This document shows positions 8,145 through 18,087 of a DNA stretch of 64,000 bases, in pieces (the first letter of the stretch is position 1; every line of letters begins with the position of its first letter). This DNA comes from Anaerolineales bacterium (lineage in GTDB: Bacteria; Chloroflexota; Anaerolineae; Anaerolineales; E44-bin32). A program made the position numbers and the translations under genes. The notes under the pieces are model-generated. The model was given only the letters and a program-made list of their open reading frames with translations. It did no database searches and was not told the DNA's origin. The DNA lies in the NCBI GenBank assembly GCA_016927115.1, contig JAFGNH010000021.1, positions 16,193 through 80,192 on the forward strand, in the 5' to 3' direction.

Positions 8145-8610
8145 AACAATTTGCATCCACAAACTCGATCACAAGGGGCAGGAGGTATTGAATTACACCG
8201 GTGAAGTTATTCGCAGATCAGAAAACAGCGTTGTATTGAGAGCCATTTTCGATCTCGAACCAGTCCGCACGGGGAGTATGACTCTCGAACGCGGTGATGT
8301 GTTTGAGGAGTATTTTTACACCGACCGCTGGTACAACATTTTCAAGATTACCAAATCGAATACTGGAAAGATAAAAGGCTGGTATTGCAACCTTACCCGG
8401 CCGGCTGTGATCACAGCCAGCGATATCTCCGCAGAAGATCTGGAACTGGATCTGCTTGTCTATCCGGATAAAACCCGCGAAATCCTGGATCAGCGTGAAT
8501 ATCAGAAGCTGCATCTCCACAAATCTGAACACCTTCAGGTAGAAGCCGCGCTGCTGGAACTGCAGCGGCTTATTGAGAATGGAGTTCCTCCGTTCAATAT
8601 ACCTGAATAA
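8134..8610 (+). CDS. DUF402 domain protein
   Basis: 158 residues. The DUF402 core is visible: RGDVFEEYFYTDRWYNIFKI, then KGWYCNLTRPAVI, then the acidic ELDLLVYPD strand. Some DUF402 proteins are phosphatases for nucleoside di- and triphosphates (FomD, Ntdp), which use acidic residues to bind metal. Here the aspartates around ELDLLVYPDKT fit that pattern. The start ATG overlaps the ThiQ gene by 11 bases, so it is the last gene of the thiamine operon. A link to thiamine phosphates is possible but is only inferred from position. Confidence 0.8.
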   Translation: MKIETICIHKLDHKGQEVLNYTGEVIRRSENSVVLRAIFDLEPVRTGSMTLERGDVFEEYFYTDRWYNIFKITKSNTGKIKGWYCNLTRPAVITASDISAEDLELDLLVYPDKTREILDQREYQKLHLHKSEHLQVEAALLELQRLIENGVPPFNIPE

Positions 8611-8662
8611 ACCTGGCCCTCAGTTCCACCTGATTTTTTCCATATCGCCCGCTATAAGCGAA

Positions 8663-8706
8663 CAATGACAGCCCGGCATGGAGCTTCCTGCAGCGAGCTG
8701 TCATTG
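8663..8706 (+). terminator. Stem-loop between convergent genes, possible two-way terminator
   Basis: CAATGACAGC (8663-8672) and GCTGTCATTG (8697-8706) are a perfect 10-base inverted repeat with a 24-base loop. It lies between the end of the plus-strand thiamine operon and the end of a minus-strand gene. No clear U tract follows on either side. Confidence 0.5.
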
Positions 8707-8763
8707 ATAAGGGCTGGCAGGGCGATGCTGTAGTTTCAGCAAACTCACCCTGTGATGGGATGG

Positions 8764-8958
8764 CTAAAAACCCTGTAAAATATTTCCGGGGTCAACTCCG
8801 ATCATTTCCAGGATACTATCGCCTGCATAATAAAGTATCCCGGGCAGAACACAGCAGCACAGCCCGATGATTACAACAACGATCAAAATAATAAGCCAGG
8901 TCTTTTTCTTCTTTTCACCTTGCTCAGGCGTTCCAGGGGTCAGGATTTCACCTTCCAT
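8764..8958 (-). CDS. Small single-pass membrane protein
   Basis: 64 residues from the ATG at 8958, which has GAGGAGAAG just upstream. A charged, Pro- and Glu-rich N-terminal part (MEGEILTPGTPEQGEKKKK) is followed by one strong membrane helix (WLIILIVVVIIGLCCCVLPG) and a short tail. The three adjacent cysteines near the end of the helix could be acylated. No family is recognised. It lies downstream of a DUF2085 gene on the same strand, separated by about 200 bases in which I see no convincing gene. Confidence 0.6.
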   Translation of the reverse strand: MEGEILTPGTPEQGEKKKKTWLIILIVVVIIGLCCCVLPGILYYAGDSILEMIGVDPGNILQGF

Positions 8959-9164
8959 GTTCTTCTCCTCAATTGTATGAATACCAGCGCCGGTGGTGAT
9001 CAAATGACTTGCGCAGGTTTCTGCAGCACGATTCCTTTCCTTCCAACTTCCAGATGAGATGGCTGTTCAAACCAGACAGCACCAACTCCAAATCCATTAA
9101 AGCACAGCATGGAGAAAACGCAACCCGGGAAGAAGGGGTGTCATCAGCAGAGACGCTATAGTAA

Positions 9165-10034
9165 TCAGTATCCGAACCCGCCATCCCATGTATGGGTAAG
9201 CGCGAACCGGATCCAATCCAATGCACCGATCTGCATAAAAGCCAGAATGAATCCCGCCAGCAGCATATAGCGAAGCGACCACCATGATGCATACCGGTTT
9301 TCGCGTTTTAAGATCAATACAGCTGCCATGGAATACACCATGGTCAGCAGATACACCACGCTTAATATGCTCAAAATGCTGGCTGCCAGAACAACAACTT
9401 CAAGATCCAGCAGCACAATCACATCTGTGGCCAGTACAGACAGCAGTAAAATGCCGAGCTCCTTGAAGGAAGCAAGGACCCGTTTTTCACGGGGTTCAAA
9501 CCAGACAACCTGGTTGAACCCCACCAGAAGTAAAGTCATCAGGTTGATCCCCATCAATGATCCGGTAATCATACGGTTGATATTTGACGGGGGGAATACA
9601 TGTGGTGCATTTGGAAAAAGGTGCAGATAGGAATTAAACCCGTCCAGCCCCCATAGAAGAGCAAACAGGATCAGAACAGCGTTGATCCGCCCTGGAGGAA
9701 ACTGCGCTGCGCCGCGTTTACGGCTCAAGAAATAGAATCCTGCAGCAACCAGGACACCTGTATACATACCAGTGCAGCGTGCACACATGGGTGAAACATG
9801 GCCAAAGAAAGAAAAGGAACGTTCTTCAATCTGGTGGCATACGGCATATCCGATCGCATCAGCTTTCCCCAGAAAACCCTGGGGGGTTTTTGCCAGCCAG
9901 ATACCCAATACAACACCGGCCGCAAGCAGAATCAGATAATGCAGATATTGAAAAGCAGGTTTATTTTCAGCCTGAGGATTAATTGGATCCGTCATGCCCG
10001 CCATTATATCCGCTGCGGCTAAGAGTTCAAACAT
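9165..10034 (-). CDS. DUF2085 membrane protein
   Basis: 289 residues with about seven hydrophobic segments. The family signature is present: AVCHQIEERSFSFFGHVSP then MCARCTGMYTGVL, with conserved Cys and His residues. The function of DUF2085 proteins is not known; the CHQ and CARCTG motifs suggest metal binding. The start is uncertain: ATG 10034 gives the length above, while ATGs 11 and 13 residues further in would remove a tail that is poorly conserved. The neighbour downstream is the small single-pass membrane protein. Confidence 0.8.
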   Translation of the reverse strand: MFELLAAADIMAGMTDPINPQAENKPAFQYLHYLILLAAGVVLGIWLAKTPQGFLGKADAIGYAVCHQIEERSFSFFGHVSPMCARCTGMYTGVLVAAGFYFLSRKRGAAQFPPGRINAVLILFALLWGLDGFNSYLHLFPNAPHVFPPSNINRMITGSLMGINLMTLLLVGFNQVVWFEPREKRVLASFKELGILLLSVLATDVIVLLDLEVVVLAASILSILSVVYLLTMVYSMAAVLILKRENRYASWWSLRYMLLAGFILAFMQIGALDWIRFALTHTWDGGFGY

Positions 10035-10313
10035 CTGAGCTGCTTTTCTCCAGACCGCAAGGCGAACTACCTCTGCGCTTTAGAGCAATAATGCGGGCGA
10101 TTTCTCCACAGAGAAAATGCCTTTAGTAACCCATCAACCAGGCAATCACCCGGCCCGGCATTCCAGTCCGGCAAACATTTCGCAGCAGTTTCTCAATTAC
10201 AGCGGAAATCTTATCCCGCAAGCGTTCAACTTTACTTTCTGAAGGAACCCTGACCGAACCAGACTATTCCATCCCCATGCCGTCAATACTCCGGGGAATT
10301 GCAGTGGTTCATC
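10035..10313. other. Intergenic stretch before tRNA-Asn
   Basis: About 280 bases upstream of the tRNA promoter. I see no gene and no repeat. Confidence 0.4.
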
Positions 10314-10342
10314 TTGACGCTGTATGAAGAGAAAGTTATAAT
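10314..10342 (+). promoter_or_regulatory. Promoter of tRNA-Asn
   Basis: TTGACG (10314-10319), 17-base spacer, TATAAT (10337-10342). The tRNA begins 11 bases after the -10, so leader RNA is almost absent. Confidence 0.85.
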
Positions 10343-10352
10343 CCTGACGCTT

Positions 10353-10425
10353 TCCTCGGTAGCTCAATTGGCAGAGCAATCGGCTGTTAACCGATGGGTT
10401 GTAGGTTCGAGTCCTACCCGAGGAG
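10353..10425 (+). tRNA. tRNA-Asn (anticodon GTT)
   Basis: All four stems form: acceptor TCCTCGG/CCGAGGA, D arm GCTC/GAGC, anticodon stem ATCGG/CCGAT around CTGTTAA (anticodon GTT at 10386-10388), and T arm GTAGG/CCTAC with TTCGAGT. The discriminator base is G. The CCA end appears not to be encoded (CCT follows). A short T run (TTTTT from about 10430) just downstream may stop transcription. Confidence 0.97.
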
Positions 10426-11061
10426 CCTGCTTTTTAACACCCTCTCGATCACCTTGCATCGTTTCAGCTATCATGGACAGACCAGGCTTTCTTCTCTCTT
10501 CCCCGAAATTCCTGGCCAGCATCCTTGCATACGATTCCTGATACTGCCTCTGAATAGTGAAAACATCATAAAAACCGCTGCCGGGAAAGATTTTCCAGCC
10601 AACCCAATATACAATAAGCTTGCTACTCAGAGATTCTGAACACAGACAGGCCAACTGTTTTCCATATTATTGAGCAGTGCCGCTCAGTCAGGTTGGTCAG
10701 AATCAGAGGTATACCGGCTGCCGCCCCCCACCCACATTCAAACCCGCTTTTGCCGGGCATCACTTTGAACAATTGAAGTATCCGGAGATATAGGCTTCCT
10801 GGCGATTTATAAACGCCAAGGGTACTCTTGTGCCTTGCCAGACACGAACCACTCATCATATGGACATCGTTAGTGAAAAGAGAAGTATTCTCCTGAAGTT
10901 GTATCAGGGTCAAAAAAAGAGTATGGTGGAACTCAATGTTGGAATGAGTCCCGTCCCGGGAAAGAAAATCAGTATGCCTTCATAACTTGTACAGGTGAAT
11001 AGTGTAGACCGATTTACTTCTGCTGGCAGGTAGAAACCGGGACTCATCTGGAGAAAAATTT
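10426..11061. other. Intergenic region between tRNA-Asn and the large kinase
   Basis: About 640 bases. I see no gene. Two small hairpins are visible: TGAGC/GCTCA near 10671-10686 and TGGCG/CGCCA near 10799-10817. No convincing promoter for the kinase was found. Confidence 0.4.
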
Positions 11062-14000
11062 ATGGCAAAAAAAACCACAAAATCTCCCCCCAGCATCTTT
11101 CTTATTACGCCTGAAACATCCCATCTGAATAGCCTTTCAGTCTTCTTAAAAAAGAAGGGAATCCAGGTTAAGAGCTACACGCAATCATGTGCAGCTCTCC
11201 ATGCTCTGAATGAAGAAAATCCCCCTCAGCTGATCATTACAGACCTGATTCTGGCAGATCTGGATGGGCTTCAACTCAGCCATCTGCTCCGCTCTGAAGA
11301 ATACCAGGCATTCGGCCAGATTCCAGTATTGATTTGCACCGCTTCTCAGACAAGCGAAGAAGCCCGCTACATATATATAAACTTAAGCCCTGATATTTTT
11401 CTCGTTTCATCCGCTAATAATAACCAGCTCCTGAAAATTATTCAGGACCTCCTGAACGACCCAACGCCTCACATACCGAGAGTTCTGATCGTCGAAGACA
11501 GTGCCAGCCTGGCTCTTCTTATTCAGAAGACCTGTGAATCCGGCGGATATGTTGCAGACATCGCTTCCTCAGTCAGTGAGGCAAAAAAAGCGTTCAGCAA
11601 AAACACCTTTGACATCGCGATTCTGGATTACCACCTACCGGATGGAAGCGGTGACATTCTGCTGAAAAAAATTCACAAAACGCAGCCTGACTGTATCTGC
11701 TTTATGATCACAACCAACCCGGATCCATCCCTGACTCTTCAGTGGATGAAAATGGGTGCAAGCGCCTATCTGCATAAGCCTTTTGCTCCAGAGTACCTCC
11801 TGGAAATGTGTACCCGATCCCTCCAGGAGAAAAATATCCTCGCAACAGAAAAAATGTTCAGGGAGAAGACCCAGCAGCTTCAGACCAGCGAAGAGCGAAA
11901 CAGAGCGATTCTTCTGGCACTGCCGGACATAATCTTCCGGATAGACAGACGCAACAATTTTGTAGACTGCCACACTGGCAGCCCGGGGATTCTATTAGAG
12001 CCACCAGAGAATTTCATCGGGAAACCCATTTCTTCTGTTCTCCCCCCCCAACTTTCCATGCTGACTGAAGAGAATATCAGCGAGGTGCTGCGTACGGGTT
12101 CTGCCCGGACATATGAATACAGCCTGGATCTCCCGGATGGTCCTCATCACTTCGAAACCAGGATGGTTCCCTGCGGCTGCGAAGAAGTGCTGGCAATCGT
12201 CCGTGAAATTACTGAACAAAAAGAATCACAAGCAGCCCTGGAAAAAAGCACAGCGCTCCTGCAGGCATTTCTAAATCATATACCAGCCCTTGTAAGCATT
12301 GTCGACAGCGAAGGCCGATACCTGAAAATCAATCAGCCCATCGCCGATTTCTTCAAACTAGCTCCATATGAGGTCGAAGGGAAACATTTTTTTGATCTAT
12401 TACCACCTGAGAACGTCTCTGTATTCATGAGCCGGCTGCAACAGATAATATCTACGAATGCGCCACTTATTGCTGAAGACCAACTCCAATTCGAAGACCA
12501 GATCCACATCTTCCAGTCCATTCTTTTTCCCATTCCTTCTGAAAACGAACCCAACAACCTGTTCGGCACAATTGCGACCGATGTGACGGAACAGGTACGA
12601 ATGCAGCAGCAGCTCCAGCTGCATACAGATGCGCTCAATGCTGCAGCGAATGCCATCCTGATTACTGACCGGGAAGGGATCATTCAATGGGCGAATCCGG
12701 CTTATACAAAACTGACAGGATATGCTTCTGAAGAAATACTGGGGAAAAAACCCAGTATCTGCAAATCCGGTTATCAGGATGAAGCGTTCTACCAGAATCT
12801 CTGGCAGCAGATTCTCTCCGGACATGTCTGGCACGGTGAAATCATCAACCAGCGAAAAGATGGCACTACCTATCTTGAAGAAATGACCATCACACCAGTA
12901 CTCGCTGAAAATCAGGAGATCACGCACTTTATCGCTGTAAAGCAGGATATCTCCGAGCGTAACAGAAATATTGTCATCAATGAAGCACGGTCCCATTTGC
13001 TGCAGTATTCACAGGATCACACCACATTGGAACTCCTTGAAGAAACCCTTAACGAGGCGGAAAAAATATCGGGCAGCCTGATCGGTTTTTATCACTTCAT
13101 CCAGGAAAATCAAAATTCGCTGATATTGCAGAACTGGTCGACTCAGACAAAGGCTGTTTACTACCCGGCAGAGGCTGCTGATAGTCACTACAATACCGAC
13201 CAGGCCAGTGTCTGGGATGATTGCTTCCACCAGCGGAAACCTGTTATTCACAATAACCTTGCATCTTTACCTCATCGAAAAGGCACACCGAAAGGACCCG
13301 CCCATGTTGAACGGGAACTTGCCGTTCCCGTAATCCGTGAAAGCAACATCGTTGCTATCCTTGGCGTCGGGAATAAAACAACTGAATACACACAGGGGGA
13401 TATTGAAGCTGTCTCACTGTTTGCGGATCTGGCCTGGGATCTGGTCGAACGAAAGCGGGCTGAAGAAGCCCGTGAAAAAAGTCAGAGCCTGCTGGATGAA
13501 ACCCAGCACCTGGCCGGAATAGGCGGTTGGGAATGGGATGCCCGGGAACAACAGATGAACTGGACTGAGGAAACCTACAGGATTCACGAAATTGAGCGGA
13601 ATACCATCCCCCCGGATTCTCTTGAACTTATTGAACAAAGCATGGCATGTTATTCGCCGGAAGACCGCATCCGGGTCGATCGCGCATTCAAGCGGTGTGT
13701 AAGCGAAGGGCTTCCCTATGACCTCGAATGCCGTTTTACAACAACAGGGGGCCATAAACGATGGATCCGCACGATGGGGAGGGCGGAATGGCATGAAGGC
13801 CAGATCGCCCGGGTGTTTGGTAACATAATTGACATAACCGAGAATAAAAGGGTTCAGGAAGCACTCGAAAGCAGTGAACTTCGCTTCCGAAACCTGGCTC
13901 GCAATGTTCCGGGAGTTGTTTTCCAGTTCACTGTTGATCCTGGTGGATCCAGGAAGATATCATTCACAACAGATCAAATTACGCAGCTTCTCGGCATCTC

Positions 14001-17000
14001 GCTGCAAACCGGGCTGGAAAACGTGTTGACAGATTTCATCGACAGATGTCATCCCGAAGACCAGCCGGGGCTCATTGAATCCATTGACACAGCTATCAGA
14101 AAACAGGAAGTATGGCAATTTGAAGGCCGGTTTTTCAATCCTTCTGGTGAAATTCTATGGTTGCAGGGAGCCGCCAATCCCAGACAGAGGGATAATTATT
14201 TAATCTATGAAGGTATTATCCTCGATATTTCAGAGCGCAAAATGGCTGAGCTGGCCCTGCAGCAGAGTGAGCATAAGTTCCGTTCGCTTGTAGAACAAGC
14301 TATGGAAATGATGTTCCTGCACGATATTCAGGGAAATTTTGTAGACATCAATCGAGCTGCGATCGAAACCACTGGCTACTCCAAAGAAGAACTTCTTTCA
14401 ATGACGGTGTTTGATATCGATCCTGACGCCAGCGATCGAAGTGATCAAACGCTTATCTGGGAGGAACTTTCCCCTGACGATCCTCCTGTCATTTTCGAGG
14501 TTAACCACAAGCGCAAGGATGGTTCAATCTACCCGGCAGAAGTTATCCTGTCAAAAGTTATCCTCAACAATCAGGGTTATATGTTTTCCCTCGCACGAGA
14601 CATCACGTCGCGTAAAAAGGCTGAACAGGCACTGAGAGAAAGCGAGCAGAAATACCGCAGCCTGACAGATACCACCATTGATTGGGTTTTCCAGTCGAAT
14701 AGGGACGGTGTTTTCACCTACGCGAGCCCGAATGTAACCGCTATCCTTGGCTATGAAGTGCATGAGGTTCTCGGAAATCCCGTGTCAGAATTTATGGAGC
14801 CTGAAAAAGCACAACGTATGGAAAACTACGTTCTAAAGGCGATGTCTGAGAACGAGCCGTTAACGGCGTTCGAATTTTCTTTGCTTAACAAGGACGGCGA
14901 GACGGTTTATATCGAAACCAATGCTGTGCCCCTGCTCGATGAAAACGGTGAATTCACCGGCTATTTCGGCACCTGCCGCGATATCACCAGCCGCAAGCAG
15001 GCACAGGAGGCTCTTCGCCAGAACGAAGAGGATCTTCGCAGAGCGCAACATGTTGCTCAGGTCGGTTCCTGGCGTTTTGACCTTAACAATGATGAAGTAA
15101 TCGTTTCTGAGGAGGCGCGCCGTATTTATGGACTAGGAAACAAAGACTGGACAATAAGCAATGTGCAGACAATCCCCCTCGAGCAGTACCGGCCAGCCCT
15201 GGATTCTGCTCTCCATGAGTTGATTCACGAAAATAAGCCCTACGACCTCCAGTTCTGTATCCGGCGGCCATCGGATGACGCGCTGCGTCACATCCACTCC
15301 CTGGCAGAATACGACAGCGAACAGAACCTGGTTATCGGCACCATCCAGGATGTTACCGAACGCGTCGAGGCTGAGCAGGCGCTCCGGGAAAGTGAGAACC
15401 TCCTGCGCACCATCGCAGCAAACTTCCCGAATGCATACCTCGCCATCATAGAAAAGAATCTCCGTGTCACCTTCTCCTCCGGGCAGGAGTTCAGAACGCA
15501 AAATCTGGATCCTGCGCAGTTCACCGGCCTTCCAATCGAAGAAATCTTTAGTGATAATTCAGCAACAGTGAAAGAACATTGCCTGAAAACATTTCAGGGG
15601 GAGTCTGCAGTATTCGAATTATCCATGTATGACATGCATTTTTTGTTCAGAACTGTACCCCTGACTGATAAAAACACCGAGATCACTCAAATCCTGATCG
15701 TAGCAGAGGACATTACAGACCAGAAAGTACGAGCCAGGAACAGGGAGCGGCTGCTTCAACGCAAGCAGCGCCAGGCAGAGGTGCTTACAAAAGCAGCCTC
15801 CTCTCCTCACCTCGCCCAGGGGAATATCGAAGCACTGGCACAGGAACTCACAGAGGCTGCGGCTATTGCTATGGAAGTTGAACAGGTCGATGTATGGCTC
15901 TTTTCTGAAGACGAAACCACAATCAGGAATGTTGATCATTATGAACATTCCTCCGGATCCCACATCCAACGCGAAATCCATGCGAAAGAGGACCTGCTCG
16001 CGAAACTATCCTCTCTGAAGAAATCCAAATTTATAAGTATCGATGATACCCTCAACGATCCGCTCACATCCCTGAATCGTGAATCATATCTCCAACCCAA
16101 TGAGATCACATCCACCCTGGATGCTGTAATTCAAAGAGGAAACAGGCCAGTCGGAACATTGTCATTCGAACACATCAGGAATCCACATCAATGGGAAGAG
16201 GATGAAATCGGTTTCGCCTGTCAGCTTGCCGACCAGCTCGCCCTGGCGCTTTCCAATCGCGACCGTCGTCGTGTGGAGGAAGACAGGGAACGTCTTACCA
16301 AAGCGATTGAACAAAGTGGCGAGATTTTTATGATCACTGATGCCTCCAGCAACATTCAGTATGTGAATACCGCGTTTGAGACAACGACCGGCTACTCACG
16401 CGAGGAGGCAGTTGGGAAAAACCCCCGCATACTTCAAAGCGGAAAACATAATAAAAATTATTACCGAATGATATGGGAAGATCTTTCCAGGGGTATTTCA
16501 TGGGAAGGACGTTTTATCAATAAGAAAAAAGATGGGTCCCTCTACACAGAAAGCGCAAACATTTCACCTGTAATGGATGCATCTGGAGAAATCGTAAACT
16601 ATATTGCCGTCAAGAGGGACATCAGTGAACAGCTGCTGCTGGAACAGGAGAAAGAACGTATAGAAGAACAGTATCGCCAGACTCAGCGTGTGGAAGCCAT
16701 CGGAAGACTGGCGGGCGGTGTCGCACATGATCTCAACAACCTCCTTACACCTATTTTGCTCTATACAGAGATGCTGCTCGGGGAGTTCAGTCCTGATGAT
16801 GATCATGTTGCCTCACTCAATGGAATCTTTGAAGCCGGCAAACGTGCCCGCGACCTGGTGAACCAGCTGCTTGCATTCAGCCGCAAACAAAATCTGGAAT
16901 ACAAGCTCGTCAACCTCAACCAAACGATCGAAGACTTCTCACACTTGCTCCGCCGTACCATCCGGGAAGATATCCAAATCGAGGCTGTCCTTGGCCCTGT

Positions 17001-17817
17001 AGACCGGTATGTAAAAGCAGATATCGGGCAAATCGAACAGGTCATCATGAATCTTGCAGTTAATTCCCAGGATGCCATGCCAGATGGAGGCACGCTGACC
17101 CTGGAAACAGCCATGATCGACCTCGATTTACAGTATGCACAAAACCATCCGGGTGTTGACCCGGGCTCATTTGTAATGTTGGCGATCAGTGATACAGGTA
17201 TCGGGATGGATGAAAAAACCCAGCAGCGAATTTTCGAACCTTTCTTTACCACGAAAGGGGAGGCCGGCACGGGCCTGGGATTAGCTACCGTATATGGTAT
17301 CGTCAAACAACACAATGGCAATATTTGGGTTTACAGCGAACCCGGCGGAGGAACTTCTTTTAAAATCTTCCTGCCGGCAGATAGTGAGATCCAATCCGAC
17401 CGGAAACCCATAAAAAGGAAGTTAACACCACTGACCGGAACAGAATCCATCCTGATTGTGGAAGATAACGATCAGGTTCGTTTACTTACGCACTCGATCC
17501 TGGAAAAACAAGGGTATCAGGTCCTATCAGCTGAAAATGGCTCCCAGGCTTTGGGAATCCTGAAAAAGCACAAGCGCCCTATCCATCTTTTGCTGACTGA
17601 TGTTGTTATGCCTGAAATGAATGGAAGGGAGCTCTACCGAAGTGCGGTAAAACTGCAACCAGAGATTAAAGTACTGTACATGTCCGGCTATACCGATAAT
17701 GTGATAGCCCGCCAGGGTGTACTTGAAGAGGGAATCGCTTTTATCCAGAAACCGTTTTCTGTGGAGGGGCTGACAAACACTGTCCGCACGGTATTGGAGG
17801 AACAAAAACCAGGCTGA
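11062..17817 (+). CDS. Giant hybrid histidine kinase, REC-REC-multiPAS/GAF-HisKA-HATPase-REC
   Basis: 2251 residues, no membrane helix, so a cytosolic sensor. Order: receiver 1 (about 5-130, Asp 61), receiver 2 (137-260, LIVEDS, Asp 189), three PAS domains, a GAF domain near 660-800, six more PAS domains, a second GAF near 1580-1740, a last PAS with TGYSREEAVGKNP, then HisKA with His 1889 (GGVAHDLNN), HATPase (NLAVNSQDAMPDGG, DTGIGMDE, GTGLGLATVYG) and a C-terminal receiver with Asp 2180. PAS boundaries are approximate; about ten copies. The C-terminal kinase and receiver closely match those of the next gene. No response regulator with a DNA-binding domain is nearby, so output probably goes to an unlinked partner. 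Confidence 0.92.
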   Translation: MAKKTTKSPPSIFLITPETSHLNSLSVFLKKKGIQVKSYTQSCAALHALNEENPPQLIITDLILADLDGLQLSHLLRSEEYQAFGQIPVLICTASQTSEEARYIYINLSPDIFLVSSANNNQLLKIIQDLLNDPTPHIPRVLIVEDSASLALLIQKTCESGGYVADIASSVSEAKKAFSKNTFDIAILDYHLPDGSGDILLKKIHKTQPDCICFMITTNPDPSLTLQWMKMGASAYLHKPFAPEYLLEMCTRSLQEKNILATEKMFREKTQQLQTSEERNRAILLALPDIIFRIDRRNNFVDCHTGSPGILLEPPENFIGKPISSVLPPQLSMLTEENISEVLRTGSARTYEYSLDLPDGPHHFETRMVPCGCEEVLAIVREITEQKESQAALEKSTALLQAFLNHIPALVSIVDSEGRYLKINQPIADFFKLAPYEVEGKHFFDLLPPENVSVFMSRLQQIISTNAPLIAEDQLQFEDQIHIFQSILFPIPSENEPNNLFGTIATDVTEQVRMQQQLQLHTDALNAAANAILITDREGIIQWANPAYTKLTGYASEEILGKKPSICKSGYQDEAFYQNLWQQILSGHVWHGEIINQRKDGTTYLEEMTITPVLAENQEITHFIAVKQDISERNRNIVINEARSHLLQYSQDHTTLELLEETLNEAEKISGSLIGFYHFIQENQNSLILQNWSTQTKAVYYPAEAADSHYNTDQASVWDDCFHQRKPVIHNNLASLPHRKGTPKGPAHVERELAVPVIRESNIVAILGVGNKTTEYTQGDIEAVSLFADLAWDLVERKRAEEAREKSQSLLDETQHLAGIGGWEWDAREQQMNWTEETYRIHEIERNTIPPDSLELIEQSMACYSPEDRIRVDRAFKRCVSEGLPYDLECRFTTTGGHKRWIRTMGRAEWHEGQIARVFGNIIDITENKRVQEALESSELRFRNLARNVPGVVFQFTVDPGGSRKISFTTDQITQLLGISLQTGLENVLTDFIDRCHPEDQPGLIESIDTAIRKQEVWQFEGRFFNPSGEILWLQGAANPRQRDNYLIYEGIILDISERKMAELALQQSEHKFRSLVEQAMEMMFLHDIQGNFVDINRAAIETTGYSKEELLSMTVFDIDPDASDRSDQTLIWEELSPDDPPVIFEVNHKRKDGSIYPAEVILSKVILNNQGYMFSLARDITSRKKAEQALRESEQKYRSLTDTTIDWVFQSNRDGVFTYASPNVTAILGYEVHEVLGNPVSEFMEPEKAQRMENYVLKAMSENEPLTAFEFSLLNKDGETVYIETNAVPLLDENGEFTGYFGTCRDITSRKQAQEALRQNEEDLRRAQHVAQVGSWRFDLNNDEVIVSEEARRIYGLGNKDWTISNVQTIPLEQYRPALDSALHELIHENKPYDLQFCIRRPSDDALRHIHSLAEYDSEQNLVIGTIQDVTERVEAEQALRESENLLRTIAANFPNAYLAIIEKNLRVTFSSGQEFRTQNLDPAQFTGLPIEEIFSDNSATVKEHCLKTFQGESAVFELSMYDMHFLFRTVPLTDKNTEITQILIVAEDITDQKVRARNRERLLQRKQRQAEVLTKAASSPHLAQGNIEALAQELTEAAAIAMEVEQVDVWLFSEDETTIRNVDHYEHSSGSHIQREIHAKEDLLAKLSSLKKSKFISIDDTLNDPLTSLNRESYLQPNEITSTLDAVIQRGNRPVGTLSFEHIRNPHQWEEDEIGFACQLADQLALALSNRDRRRVEEDRERLTKAIEQSGEIFMITDASSNIQYVNTAFETTTGYSREEAVGKNPRILQSGKHNKNYYRMIWEDLSRGISWEGRFINKKKDGSLYTESANISPVMDASGEIVNYIAVKRDISEQLLLEQEKERIEEQYRQTQRVEAIGRLAGGVAHDLNNLLTPILLYTEMLLGEFSPDDDHVASLNGIFEAGKRARDLVNQLLAFSRKQNLEYKLVNLNQTIEDFSHLLRRTIREDIQIEAVLGPVDRYVKADIGQIEQVIMNLAVNSQDAMPDGGTLTLETAMIDLDLQYAQNHPGVDPGSFVMLAISDTGIGMDEKTQQRIFEPFFTTKGEAGTGLGLATVYGIVKQHNGNIWVYSEPGGGTSFKIFLPADSEIQSDRKPIKRKLTPLTGTESILIVEDNDQVRLLTHSILEKQGYQVLSAENGSQALGILKKHKRPIHLLLTDVVMPEMNGRELYRSAVKLQPEIKVLYMSGYTDNVIARQGVLEEGIAFIQKPFSVEGLTNTVRTVLEEQKPG

Positions 17818-18087
17818 TCGGGGTCTTCCACAGCATTCTGTCTGAGGAATCATGTTCAAGAATTCGAGCACGACCGCAATTTTGCTTTTATTTTATTAAT
17901 AGAGATTCAAACAGAACACTAAGCCCCTGCAGGAGTGCCGCCGGCATATTTCTGGATGCCAGCACAAAGCTTACAAGCTAATAATTTTCACATCCTGCTT
18001 TAAACAACGTTTTCCATAGACAAAGGGTTTTTGTCGACAGCTTGAAAAGAACTTCCAACGGTCATCCAGAGCAATAGGAGCAGGATA

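Noticed and set aside
8969..9292. Minus-strand frame overlapping the DUF2085 gene, considered as a DUF2752 relic
   Set aside because: The Cys-rich DUF2752 motif is not present in any frame; most of it is a shadow of the DUF2085 gene.
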